Below are positions 41,833-49,967 of a stretch of DNA of 64,000 nucleotides, one piece after another. The stretch comes from Vreelandella zhuhanensis. Its GTDB lineage: Bacteria > Pseudomonadota > Gammaproteobacteria > Pseudomonadales > Halomonadaceae. A model generated the notes under the pieces. That model was not told the DNA's origin, did not search any database, and saw only the letters and a list, made by a program, of their open reading frames with translations. The stretch covers positions 186,001 to 250,000 of the forward strand of contig NZ_WTKP01000006.1 in assembly GCF_009793355.1 (NCBI RefSeq), given 5' to 3'. How positions within the stretch are numbered: the first letter of the stretch is position 1; every line of letters begins with the position of its first letter. Position numbers and translations under genes: made by a program.

Positions 41833-42428
41833 GGTAGTTCTCCTGTGAGCGTTAGTGGACGCCTATGTGCTGGCGCTGTAGCGGATGTTTATAGGGGAAG
41901 GTTCACGACATTGGATGCCTGTTCTTCCCAAGGTGAGGGGGAACTAGTTTTTCTAATATAAGGGGGCATGGATGATTACACTCCCGACCGTGTAACCGAG
42001 GGAGGAAACTGAAGGAGGTTCAAGAGTATTCGGACTAGCAAGCGAGACACACCATCCTAAGGCTTCCGGTCGGTCTAGCCTGTCGAGTGTTCTACTGTTA
42101 GCTGAACCGTGGGGTGACTGATGGAGATGACTGGAAGTTCTCGATGGAGAGAATAACCAATGTAGTCAGCCCCAACGAGCGAAGCGGCTCACTGGTTCCT
42201 TCTTCAAGATATCTGTCAGAGGCAGCTCATAGAGAGAGCCTTACGGTGGGAGTGACAGCCTGTCTTGAAGATCACTCATATAGAGAGGTCTTCTTTCGTG
42301 GGCTTCGCACCACTGTTGAGAAACCCCTACCGATAATGGCTTTCTAGGTTGTCGTCTGATTCATCTTCAAGTGACCCTATATACTGCGTCGGTTAGAAAT
42401 CTGTTATAACCCATTGATCATGAGGTCT
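41833..42428. other. Non-coding segment with a strong imperfect hairpin
   Basis: About 600 bases without a convincing gene. The arm TCTTCAAGATATCTGTCA (42201-42218) is inverted as TGACAGCCTGTCTTGAAGA (42253-42271). Its loop can form a further stem (GGCAGCTC with GAGAGAGCC). A short ORF runs through part of it (42114-42347, +) but has no ribosome site. This may be a small RNA, a regulatory leader or replication/transfer DNA. Confidence 0.4.
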
Positions 42429-43214
42429 TTATAAGAGACACCTTGTTTGAATCCAGTCATCAAGATGGTCTTCTAGGGCTACTTCAATGGACTCTATCGT
42501 TTCCCCTTGTGGTCCTACCGGATCACCTAGGGCGTCTTGTGCATCCTCCGTCATCAATGACCGTGCCAAGAATGGTAGTGCAATCTCACAAGCCTTGACG
42601 TACTTCTGTGCCTGGCGGTCTCCCACATCGAGAAGCTCCTTGACTTCCTTTGTGGTGATAACGTCAAGCTCTTGGAGGATGACATACAGGCTGATCTTGT
42701 TGAGCGGTATGTTCCGTTCTTTTTGGTTGTGGTGATCCAGGTTCGCTGTTCCAGACAGAATATCTGAGGCAGGACAGCCGATAGCATCGACAGATCGTCC
42801 TTGCATGGCTGATCGTGCGGTATTCTCGATACGCTTCTCTCGATTGCTACCCTTGCGTGTGGATGTGGATGTGGATGTGGATGTGGAAGAAGAAGAACAG
42901 GAAGCCTTTTCGTATGGCTCAGCATTAGCATTGGACTGGGCGCGGAGCTTGGCTGTTCGACCTCTACCTAACCGTTTCGTCAGGTTCGGCATCTCGTCAA
43001 TCGGGTAGAGTGATCCTCTGCCTGGACGAGCGGATAGCCACGCACTATGGGGCAGCTTATCGATCTCTCGGAGGCTTCTCTCGTATCGTTCCTTGAGGAT
43101 CAGCCCACGGGCTACCATTTCTTCAGAGCCCGACATCACGCTTCTAGCAATCATCTCAACATCGGAGCGGGTAGGAGTGGCATTGGCCCGAGCAGTTGCG
43201 GTATATATGGTCAT
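42429..43214 (-). CDS. Hypothetical protein with a serine/threonine repeat and a C-terminal HTH-like segment
   Basis: 261 aa. The N-terminal third is basic and helical. Residues about 109-119 are alternating S-T, encoded by the GGATGT microsatellite. Near the C-terminus, VITTKEVKELLDVGDRQAQKYVKAC has helix-turn-helix character, and an acidic tail ends the chain. It could be a DNA-binding protein of the island, for example a replication or packaging factor, but no family is recognised. The start at 43214 is adjacent to the structured region 43231-43420, which could be its regulatory or binding DNA. Confidence 0.5.
   Translation of the reverse strand: MTIYTATARANATPTRSDVEMIARSVMSGSEEMVARGLILKERYERSLREIDKLPHSAWLSARPGRGSLYPIDEMPNLTKRLGRGRTAKLRAQSNANAEPYEKASCSSSSTSTSTSTSTRKGSNREKRIENTARSAMQGRSVDAIGCPASDILSGTANLDHHNQKERNIPLNKISLYVILQELDVITTKEVKELLDVGDRQAQKYVKACEIALPFLARSLMTEDAQDALGDPVGPQGETIESIEVALEDHLDDWIQTRCLL
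42857..42890. repeat. GGATGT hexanucleotide microsatellite inside a gene
   Basis: The unit GGATGT is repeated about five times. Because the unit is 6 bp, gain or loss of a copy changes only the number of S-T pairs in the encoded protein and keeps the frame. Confidence 0.8.
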
Positions 43215-43230
43215 GACGTATGTCCCTTAG

Positions 43231-43420
43231 AAGTAGAGCCACCCACCAGCGAGCCCATCGCAAGCCATAGGCACAGGACTACCTGACTGGGCTTACGAGG
43301 GCCCTGTCCTGCGCTTGGCGCGCATCAGCCGAGCACACCACAAGCCCGTGGGCACAGGACTTTCCAATCGGGCCTATGACAAGGCCCAATCCTGTGCTTG
43401 ACTAGTGAGCGGCTCTACTT
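43231..43420. repeat. Tandem pair of related hairpins inside a perfect 10-bp inverted repeat
   Basis: The outer arms AAGTAGAGCC (43231-43240) and GGCTCTACTT (43411-43420) are perfect inverted copies. Between them are two related units about 80 bp apart (43261-43317 and 43341-43400). Each folds as CAAGC...GCTTG, then GCACAGGAC with GTCCTGCGC or ATCCTGTGC, then GGGC(C/T) with GGCCC. Differences between the units keep or only mildly change pairing (C-G against T-G in the inner stem). Possible structured RNA or replication origin; no known family matched by eye. Confidence 0.7.
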
Positions 43421-43884
43421 GTGAGAGGTTGGATGGATGTGGTGATGAAGAACCCCTGTGCCCATTCAGGCATTCGCCTTGGTACGTTCGCTAGCGCTAC
43501 GGTGCGAATTTCACGTGCGGGCGTTCTTCGAACTGCGGTGTGGTAAAGAAGACGCTTCTTCTCTATAAGTGAGGGTTAAAATAAAAATTTATCGGATCAA
43601 GAAGTTATGATAATGATAGTTAATCGATTCAATGGTAGGGCTCTGAGGGGAGGGTAGGGAGCTAGTGAGGTAAGCCTCGTGCACGCTGGAGGAAGATGGT
43701 GAGCCTACGAGATGACCTCGTATGGCTCTGTGAGGGCTTTTTGGGGTTAGGCGGCTGGCTTTCTTGTGGAGCATGGAAGTCGTTTGAGAGCCGTTCAGGG
43801 CGGCAAAGGGAGAAGAACGTGTATCGTACTTGGATTCCCATTCCCGGAGGCTCCAAAGTTTGAGTGGATGGAGTCATAAGCACG
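43421..43884. other. Non-coding stretch
   Basis: About 460 bases between the hairpin pair and the IS3 relic. Short ORFs exist on both strands but lack ribosome sites and recognisable content. A small palindromic region lies near 43480-43520 (GTTCGCTAGCGCTACGGTGCGAA). Nothing more can be supported. Confidence 0.35.
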
Positions 43885-44072
43885 GCGAAGCGATATTTCC
43901 CTGAGATACTTCAGAGGGCAATTTGGTTAGTCTTCGCCCACGAGGCTGATTGCTTCTCCCAGCGGGCAGCTATTGGTGCTATTACCCCAAGTTCGACTGT
44001 GCCCTCGAAACCTTCGTGCTCTGGGTGCGACAGGCCGTGCGTGCGCCAAACGAGAGCGTCATCACGGGCTGA
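43885..44072 (+). pseudogene. IS3-family OrfA fragment with a frameshift
   Basis: The first frame reads YFPEILQRAIWLVFAHEADC and SQRAAIGAI, matching the IS3 OrfA start (Y-x-x-E-x-x-x-RAV-x-LV-x-EH). After a frameshift the second frame reads CALETFVLWVRQAVRAPNES to TGA at 44072, matching the HTH end of OrfA (C-x-x-ETL-x-x-WVRQ-x-E). No OrfB follows. Confidence 0.7.
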
Positions 44073-44352
44073 TCATTGAAATCTAGCGTGTCTGGGAAAA
44101 GAACTTTGAAGTTTTGGTAACCGTATAAGGTCCGAGAGGCTATTCCAGCGATCCACCGCCCAAAACAATTTCGTTATCAAGGCCACGTGCTGCAAAATAG
44201 GTCATCGCTGTTTCTGTTGCCCTGCTAAGGATATTCAGTTTGATTCTTTTCACCGAGTCTAAGACATGTAAACTATTTGAAAATTTTAATTTATAATGAT
44301 GTGGTATTTTCCGAATTTACAGCCAGTAAACATCACTCGAGGAGTAAGCTAC
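44073..44352. other. Intergenic, AT-rich promoter region
   Basis: 280 bases with no gene; the last 80 are strongly AT-rich and precede a small regulator-like gene with AGGAG at 44341. No other structure seen. Confidence 0.35.
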
Positions 44353-44571
44353 ATGGTGCACGCTAGATATAATTCTCTTCCGGCTAGGCCTGAGTATGTA
44401 GAAAAAGTAAAAAAATGCTTGATCAAGAAAAATGGAAGAACTGAGCAATCTATTGCGAAAGCTACAGGGTTGACAAAGACACAGGCTTTGTGTGCTATTG
44501 ATGCGATGGTAGCTAAGAATGAGATTCTTGTCGAAGGGAAGCCGAAGAAGTTCTTTCTTGTAGAAGAATAA
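44353..44571 (+). CDS. Small winged-helix-like protein, possible controller of the restriction locus
   Basis: 72 aa from the ATG at 44353, with AGGAG nine bases upstream; an in-frame start at 44296 has no ribosome site. The chain YVEKVKKCLIKKNGRTEQSI, ATGLTKTQALCAIDAMVAKN, EILVEGKPKKFFLVEE fits a single winged-helix domain with an HTH and a C-terminal wing. It converges on the endonuclease gene. It might regulate the adjacent restriction-modification genes as a controller protein, but it is not of the classical Xre-like C-protein type. Confidence 0.6.
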   Translation: MVHARYNSLPARPEYVEKVKKCLIKKNGRTEQSIAKATGLTKTQALCAIDAMVAKNEILVEGKPKKFFLVEE

Positions 44572-44577
44572 ATGTAA

Positions 44578-44600
44578 GCCTGTCCTCCATTTGGACAGGC
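44578..44600. terminator. Bidirectional hairpin between convergent genes
   Basis: GCCTGTCC (44578-44585) pairs with GGACAGGC (44593-44600), an 8-bp stem with a 7-base loop, flanked by AT-rich sequence on both sides. It separates the + regulator and the - endonuclease gene. Confidence 0.6.
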
Positions 44601-44607
44601 CTAAATA

Positions 44608-46248
44608 TTACTTAAGCTTTATATAGCCTTGCTTGCAGAGCCAATCTAGGTCTTCCGTCACGTCGCTGAAGCTAACCCAAACTCCCTCATGCTCTTCATC
44701 TATGGCTTCTCCTAAGCTGGAAAGTTCTAATCCATAGTATGGGCCGAAGCCAGGGATAAGAATTGCTCCATTGATAGAGCTGCTGCTAAATTCTGAAGAG
44801 CTATTAGCAATTATATCTAATAATAGATAACGCCTACTTATAAGGTGTCTATCGCTATCAATTATATCCAAGCTGTTATCATCTCGAAGCTTCAATATTT
44901 TTTTATTAATATGTCTTTCTATATTTCTCTCCACCTCTTGTTCTAAATAACCATCTTCCATTAAATATTCTTTTACGGATTTTTCACTCTGGTCTTTTAT
45001 GGATAATATGGCATGTTCTATTTCAAGCAAAGTTAAGAACCCTATGTCTTGAATTTCACGTCTAAGACGAATGGGAGAGCTCTTGATTTGAAAAAAGGAC
45101 TTTGTATCTTCCATCTGTAAAAGTTTTTTTAGGTCTCCAAATAATGAGGCGGCATACCCTGCACCATCAACATATTCAATAAATCTTGGCCTAGGTGAGC
45201 CAGACCACTGTGTTTCCAAAAGGCGAGTTGCGTTATTTCTAGATGTGGAAGTCTGGTCTACGTTTTTATGCGATACGCTGCCTGAGTCACCAGCATAGAA
45301 CTGAGATTGAATAAATATTCTAGGTGTCCATCCAGGTGTCCGAAATGGAAGAACGAAATCAAAGGCCCTAGTCTTTTTATCTATTTTTGCTTTTTTGTCT
45401 GATTCCTGATTGGCTTCAGAAATCTCATTCTCTTCTAATATTTTTCCTGCCTCAAAATCGAGAACAACATCGGTAATATTAAAATCAATATCACGCAACA
45501 GCCCCCATTCTTCCATTTTTTCTCTTAGTATCTCCTCTGGTTCATGCCCACCAGAAGCAGAAACAGAGCCTCTGACTTGGAAAGACACAAGCGGTGCCAG
45601 TAGTGCATCAGGATTCTGGCCATCCTCCTTCAGATGGTGGTAACTGTACACAATGCTTTGAAGTTGTTGTTTGTGTTCTGGGTCAGATAGTACAAAACTT
45701 ATAAATTGGCTAAGAAGTAGCTTAGCTATCTTAGTTTGCTTCTCATTAGTTTCATGAACTAGAAGTGCTGCAATTGTTGCATTAAATGTTTCAGATTTTA
45801 TTACTCTTGGTATCTCACTGTCAGTAAAAACAGTTCTACCTCGGTTACGTCTTTTTTTTGGAATACTCTGCCAGTCTAATTGGTTCTTTAAGTGTAAAGG
45901 AAACTGGCATTTGAAATTATTGTCAGACTTACCGGTCACCATAAACAAAGTAGCAGCTAGCGCATCTAACAAAAAAAGAGCATTATTTTCAGCCCCTGTT
46001 GTTGAAGTGTTTTTCAATACGAATTCAATGTATTTTGATGATATTATTTCTGAGTAAGGGCTGGATTGTAGCTCAGTTGGGGTCTTGCTTCCTAATATCT
46101 TCTCTAGAGCATCTATTGCTATAGAGATACGACTTAATTCGCTTTTAAAGCGTTCAGTGTCTTTTATTTCAGATAGCTTTGGTGTAATCCAAATGTCGAA
46201 TTCTTTTAGCCAAGCATCTAGCAATAGATCTGGATATGGTAAACGCAC
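44608..46248 (-). CDS. Probable type II restriction endonuclease (unknown family), partner of the C5-methyltransferase
   Basis: 546 aa, GTG start overlapping the methyltransferase stop (TAGTG). I do not recognise the family. The segment TRAFDFVLPFRTPGWTPRIF followed by IQSQFYAGDSGSVSHKN has the layout of a PD-(D/E)xK nuclease core: D...(strand)...Q-x-Q, then a basic helix. The final proposed catalytic residues are unproven. Coupling to a cytosine methyltransferase is the main reason for the call. Very AT-rich, in keeping with transfer. Other possibilities are a non-nuclease defence partner. Confidence 0.65.
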   Translation of the reverse strand: MRLPYPDLLLDAWLKEFDIWITPKLSEIKDTERFKSELSRISIAIDALEKILGSKTPTELQSSPYSEIISSKYIEFVLKNTSTTGAENNALFLLDALAATLFMVTGKSDNNFKCQFPLHLKNQLDWQSIPKKRRNRGRTVFTDSEIPRVIKSETFNATIAALLVHETNEKQTKIAKLLLSQFISFVLSDPEHKQQLQSIVYSYHHLKEDGQNPDALLAPLVSFQVRGSVSASGGHEPEEILREKMEEWGLLRDIDFNITDVVLDFEAGKILEENEISEANQESDKKAKIDKKTRAFDFVLPFRTPGWTPRIFIQSQFYAGDSGSVSHKNVDQTSTSRNNATRLLETQWSGSPRPRFIEYVDGAGYAASLFGDLKKLLQMEDTKSFFQIKSSPIRLRREIQDIGFLTLLEIEHAILSIKDQSEKSVKEYLMEDGYLEQEVERNIERHINKKILKLRDDNSLDIIDSDRHLISRRYLLLDIIANSSSEFSSSSINGAILIPGFGPYYGLELSSLGEAIDEEHEGVWVSFSDVTEDLDWLCKQGYIKLK

Positions 46249-47579
46249 TATGCTGCCCTTACTTTGTCTTTTCGTAAATAATCGAGAGTTGCCTTTGCAA
46301 TTTTCTCGCTCAGGATAGGGGGGACTGAGTTTCCGACTAATCTGTATCCCGCAAGAAGTTCTTTCTTTGTTTCGTTAAGAGAAAAATTAAAGCTATCATC
46401 AAAACCCTGAAGTCTGGCACACTCTCTCAAGGTAAACGGGCGATTTTCTTCAGGGTGTAAGAAGTATCTAGGGTTATGAAAATTTGTTAATATAGTTGGG
46501 GATGGCTTGTCCCATAACGGGCGTTTGAAAAGCCCAGAGCAGAACATAGCTCCTTTTAAATCATAGCCGCCATCTTTTTCTTTTAGATAACCGGCATTTA
46601 GCAGTCCTTCAATTTCACCGCTAGTTACACTGAATCCCGATAATTCCTCAATCGCGCTTAAGGGTAGCGGGTTTCCGTTTGGTATAGAACCAAATTTTTT
46701 ATGGCGTCGGTTTCGGGATATTGTTTCTAATATTTTTACTTGATTAGACGTGACACAACCGAATGCTTCTGGTATTTCCCATGTGTAAACCGAAGCTTCT
46801 GAATGCCTTACGTTACAAAGCTTCTGGCCTTGACTAATTTTTTCAAATATATAATTGTATTTCTCTGGCCATGAATCTATGATTTTATGATCAGAAGCTT
46901 GCCCGTTCAGCTCTACCAAATCTGAAATGGAGTCGCGAATTGTTTTCGCCTTTTGAAGAGTAGCAGGATTGGGGTGGTCCTCTCCAAAAAGGGAGCCAAC
47001 AACTTTTATGGAAAATTCTCCATTTCTTATTGGAGAGTCATGAGTGGGGGTAGGCCAATAAAAAATTTGAGATGAAGTATTTTTCGTACCTACAAAAAAT
47101 ATACGTCTTCTATGTTGAGGCACCCCATATGCAACAGCATCTAATATTGATACTTCTACGTGGTAACCGATTCTGGAAAAATCATCAACAATAGACTTGA
47201 CATACTTCCCCCCGAAATTTTGCTTCAGCCCATCAACATTTTCTGCAATAAACATTTCAGGACTTAGCGCCTCTACAGCAGACTTCATTTCATAATATAA
47301 AGTATTTCTATGGTCACCATGTTTTTTAGGACCAGCTTTGGAAAAGCCTTGGCAGGGGAAACCTCCAAGAATTAAATCGCATTTGCCAATTGCGCTTATA
47401 TCACTATGGAATTCCTCACTTGTGACATCACGCACAAAGGCATTCTCATCAACATTCTTCTTATATATGTTAATGCTTTCTTTATCGTTATCAGCAGCAT
47501 AGACTAGGTTGAAGCCTAGGTTTTTGAAACCTATGTCTAGGCCGCCACAACCGCTAAAAAGGCTAACAACTTTGTACAT
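46248..47579 (-). CDS. DNA (cytosine-5) methyltransferase
   Basis: 443 aa. All C5 motifs are present in order: I is FSGCGGLDIGFKNLG; IV is GGFPCQGFSKAGPKK with the catalytic cysteine; VI is ENVDGL; VIII is HRRRIFFVG. Between VIII and IX lies a variable target-recognition region, and motif X is YRLVGNSVPP. The final part RECARLQGFDDSF is motif IX. It modifies cytosine in a recognition site that cannot be read here. It overlaps the downstream endonuclease start by one base. AT-rich gene. Confidence 0.93.
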   Translation of the reverse strand: MYKVVSLFSGCGGLDIGFKNLGFNLVYAADNDKESINIYKKNVDENAFVRDVTSEEFHSDISAIGKCDLILGGFPCQGFSKAGPKKHGDHRNTLYYEMKSAVEALSPEMFIAENVDGLKQNFGGKYVKSIVDDFSRIGYHVEVSILDAVAYGVPQHRRRIFFVGTKNTSSQIFYWPTPTHDSPIRNGEFSIKVVGSLFGEDHPNPATLQKAKTIRDSISDLVELNGQASDHKIIDSWPEKYNYIFEKISQGQKLCNVRHSEASVYTWEIPEAFGCVTSNQVKILETISRNRRHKKFGSIPNGNPLPLSAIEELSGFSVTSGEIEGLLNAGYLKEKDGGYDLKGAMFCSGLFKRPLWDKPSPTILTNFHNPRYFLHPEENRPFTLRECARLQGFDDSFNFSLNETKKELLAGYRLVGNSVPPILSEKIAKATLDYLRKDKVRAA

Positions 47580-48514
47580 TTCTAATAGCCTATAAGATTA
47601 AATATCTTCTCATTATCTTATAATTTAACCTAGTTGTCAAAGAGAATTATTTTAAAGGGAGTGAGTTAGGTTAATAATAATAAAATAAAATTTTTGTGCT
47701 TTTTGGGCCGGACACTGTTTTTATTAACCTGAATCCGTGAGCCTTTTCGGAAAAGTCTTTAAAAATCAGCAAGATAAGTAATTTTTTGCTTCACCCAAAA
47801 TGCTGTGTATTTATTATTTAAATATTTGTTATTACAGGGTTTTCTATGAGACGCTCACGGATGCAGGATTAATAACCTTGGTGTATCTATATATTAAATA
47901 CCTGATGGTTAAGGGTATGCTATACAGGTGCCATTCCAGATATGCTTTTTTCGGGAAATTGCTATAAAATTTTCTGTCACTGTGATAGCTTGCAACCTTT
48001 TTATATGCCTATTAACACAGCTATGGGATGTTACTAGGCACCTCCTTAAGATAGTGAGCTATCAACAAAAGGGAGTGTAAGTCTCTTCTTTCTTGCCTTT
48101 CCTTAATTTTTGTCTTTAAAATAATTCTGTGTGCGGCAATTAGCATCCTACGTAACACGCAAGAGCGAGGGCTTCCATGCAGAGCCTCAAGCCGTATCGT
48201 CTCCATAGTCTCCAGTATCATCTTAAAGGTTGGTCCCTGATTATAGACTTGTTGACGGTAGTAATTCTCCGCTCATGCCTGTAATCCACACGATGACCGG
48301 TTCACTCACTCCTGTGTTCTCCATAATAGTGATGGCGGTAGCTCTGAAGGAGTAAAAGCCGAGCTTGCCGCAACTCCTGACAATGGTTTTCTTCGATAGT
48401 CAAGCGAACCATTGTGATAACTTCGGACCTTCTTACCGTCGCTTCGTGTCGATGCCACGGTTTCGGGGAATAGACATATGCATCCAAAATAAGCTATGAA
48501 AGTGAATAATTTAT
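47580..48514. other. Intergenic region between the methyltransferase and the integrase
   Basis: About 930 bases, mostly AT-rich. It contains the inverted-repeat element at 47718-47877. Two short ORFs on - (48021-48221 and 48302-48487) have no ribosome sites and no recognisable content. The 80 bases before 47580 on - side probably hold the methyltransferase promoter. I see no excisionase gene. Confidence 0.4.
47718..47877. repeat. MITE-like element with terminal inverted repeats
   Basis: The left end TTATTAACCTGAATCCGTGAGC (47718 onward) and the inverted right end (GCTCACGGATGCAGGATTAATAA, ending about 47877) match over about 20 of 22 positions. The 160-bp interior has no coding content and is AT-rich. 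No clear target duplication flanks it. This could be a nonautonomous insertion sequence derivative or a large hairpin. Confidence 0.5.
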
Positions 48515-49804
48515 CTATATTTTCGGGTACTTGAGTAATTGAATCGCCTTAAACTTACTATCCAGCGAATGTCCTCCAGAATAAAGCCCATACGTAATGC
48601 GCGGCTTCTCATGACCAACGATGTCTGCTGTGAGGTTCTCCGATACTCCTGCATCTTCGAGCAGAGTCACCACTGTCTTGCGGATAGAGTGGAAGACGTA
48701 GGAAGAGCCGAAGCCGTGTCGGACTTTGAGCCGACCAAAGCGTTTGCCGATAGCGTTGGACCTGTCACCGTACTTATTGAAGGTGAGCCCTGATAGTAGG
48801 TAGCCATCTTTGGATTCGGCTAACAGGCGTTTTACTGTGGACTTCAGCTCGCGGTGAACGGGAATCTCTCGAATCCCTGCATTGGTCTTGCTGTCGGTGA
48901 TTCTCAGCCTGTCCGGTGAGCTGTCGCCTGTGCGTAGCGAGCAAAGTTCTTCTATTCTGGCTCCCGTGTACATGCCCAGGTCAATAAGGTCCACTAACGA
49001 TTCATCGCCATCATCCATGGCAGCACGGCGGAGCCTGACCACATCGATTGGCTCGAAGGCGGACCATCCTTTCGATCCGTTACGGTTTTTGCTGGCGGTG
49101 GCCCGTTCTTGTCGCTGGACGAAAGAGGGCAGTTTGAAAGGCTCACGATCCGCAGGGGCCTTGCCAATCTCTTGCAGGTGATGCCAGACGCTTCGAGCTG
49201 CTGAGAAGCAACGCTTGACGGAGGACACGCCATAGCCATGACCATCTTGATCTTTAGGTAACATGAGTGTCTTAGCCCATTCCCTGACACTCTCTAGGTC
49301 GATGGCCTCAATGATCTCGAAGTGTGTTGCCATCCGCTTGGCATCCTTCTCCATCTGCTCGGCTGTCTTCGGCTTGAGGTGGAGATTATCGCTCCAGTCT
49401 TTCAGCTCTGGGGCTATAGGCGTCTGCTCTCCGAGAGCAATCCTAGCGAGCTGCTGTGCATCCTCAGGGTATCCTTGAGCATCCAGCTTCTCGGCTTTCT
49501 CGATAATAACCCCGGCAAGAGCCTCATATTGGTCGCGGTCGTTGCGCCTGAGGGCTTCAAGCTCTTGTCGATACTCCAGCACCCCGTCGAGAAATGACCC
49601 CTCTGCCTCTTCACCTCCCTGTGCTTTGGCGATCTGGTCTTTCCACTGAGCAACTAGAGCATAGGCCCTTGATTGAGCTATCCGTTTGTCAGCGGTTCCG
49701 GTGCTCTTCACAAAGCGAATCTTTCCGTTCAGCTTGGGGCGTACTTCCTTGGGTATGGTCAGCACTGCGTACCAGCGGTTAGCGCGTCTCTCCAAGTGAC
49801 TCAT
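48515..49804 (-). CDS. Tyrosine integrase of the tRNA-Ser island
   Basis: 429 aa from the ATG at 49804 (MSHLERRANRW); the longer frame from 49834 would run through the arm repeats. The N-terminal NRWYAVLTIPKEVRPKLNG is the arm-binding DUF6538-like domain. The core-binding domain lies in the middle. Catalytic residues are in YTGARIEELCSL (R), FHSIRKTVVTLLEDAG (H-x-x-R), DIVGHEK (H) and YGLYSGG (Y). It should integrate and excise the element at the tRNA-Ser 3' end. Arm-type repeats overlap its start region, so self-repression is likely. Confidence 0.93.
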   Translation of the reverse strand: MSHLERRANRWYAVLTIPKEVRPKLNGKIRFVKSTGTADKRIAQSRAYALVAQWKDQIAKAQGGEEAEGSFLDGVLEYRQELEALRRNDRDQYEALAGVIIEKAEKLDAQGYPEDAQQLARIALGEQTPIAPELKDWSDNLHLKPKTAEQMEKDAKRMATHFEIIEAIDLESVREWAKTLMLPKDQDGHGYGVSSVKRCFSAARSVWHHLQEIGKAPADREPFKLPSFVQRQERATASKNRNGSKGWSAFEPIDVVRLRRAAMDDGDESLVDLIDLGMYTGARIEELCSLRTGDSSPDRLRITDSKTNAGIREIPVHRELKSTVKRLLAESKDGYLLSGLTFNKYGDRSNAIGKRFGRLKVRHGFGSSYVFHSIRKTVVTLLEDAGVSENLTADIVGHEKPRITYGLYSGGHSLDSKFKAIQLLKYPKI

Positions 49805-49826
49805 AATGTGGCGTCCTGATGTGGTG

Positions 49827-49850
49827 TTTACCACATGAATTTACCACATG
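49827..49850 (+). repeat. Right arm-type integrase-binding repeats
   Basis: TTTACCACATG at 49827-49837 and 49840-49850, spaced 13 bp as at the left end. They lie directly upstream of the integrase start. Confidence 0.75.
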
Positions 49851-49911
49851 AAAACGCTGTAAAGTACTGTTGAGTATATGGATCAACCACTTAAATGTCT
49901 GAGGCGGAATG

Positions 49912-49930
49912 TCCCTGTCCCTCCGCCAGT
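49912..49930 (+). repeat. Right attachment site (attR) of the tRNA-Ser island
   Basis: TCCCTGTCCCTCCGCCAGT, identical to 36229-36247. The tRNA copy upstream of this point lacks the rest of the gene, so it is the displaced 3' end of tRNA-Ser. Confidence 0.9.
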
Positions 49931-49940
49931 TATTACGATT

Positions 49941-49967
49941 AAGCCGCTGATTTCAGCGGCTTTTTTT
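49941..49967 (+). terminator. Intrinsic terminator (original tRNA-Ser terminator)
   Basis: AGCCGCTGA (49942-49950) and TCAGCGGCT (49953-49961) form a 9-bp stem followed by a T-run. It follows the right att copy by about ten bases, just where the tRNA gene terminator would sit before integration. Confidence 0.85.

Noticed and set aside
42114-42347. 77-codon + ORF in the structured gap
   Set aside because: No ribosome site; the sequence is better explained by the hairpin.
43261-43400. Retron msr-msd region
   Set aside because: No reverse transcriptase gene nearby.
43589-43774. 61-codon - ORF
   Set aside because: No support beyond being open.
48021-48487. Two short - ORFs near the integrase, considered as an excisionase
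   Set aside because: No HTH and no ribosome sites; not convincing as an AlpA-type protein.
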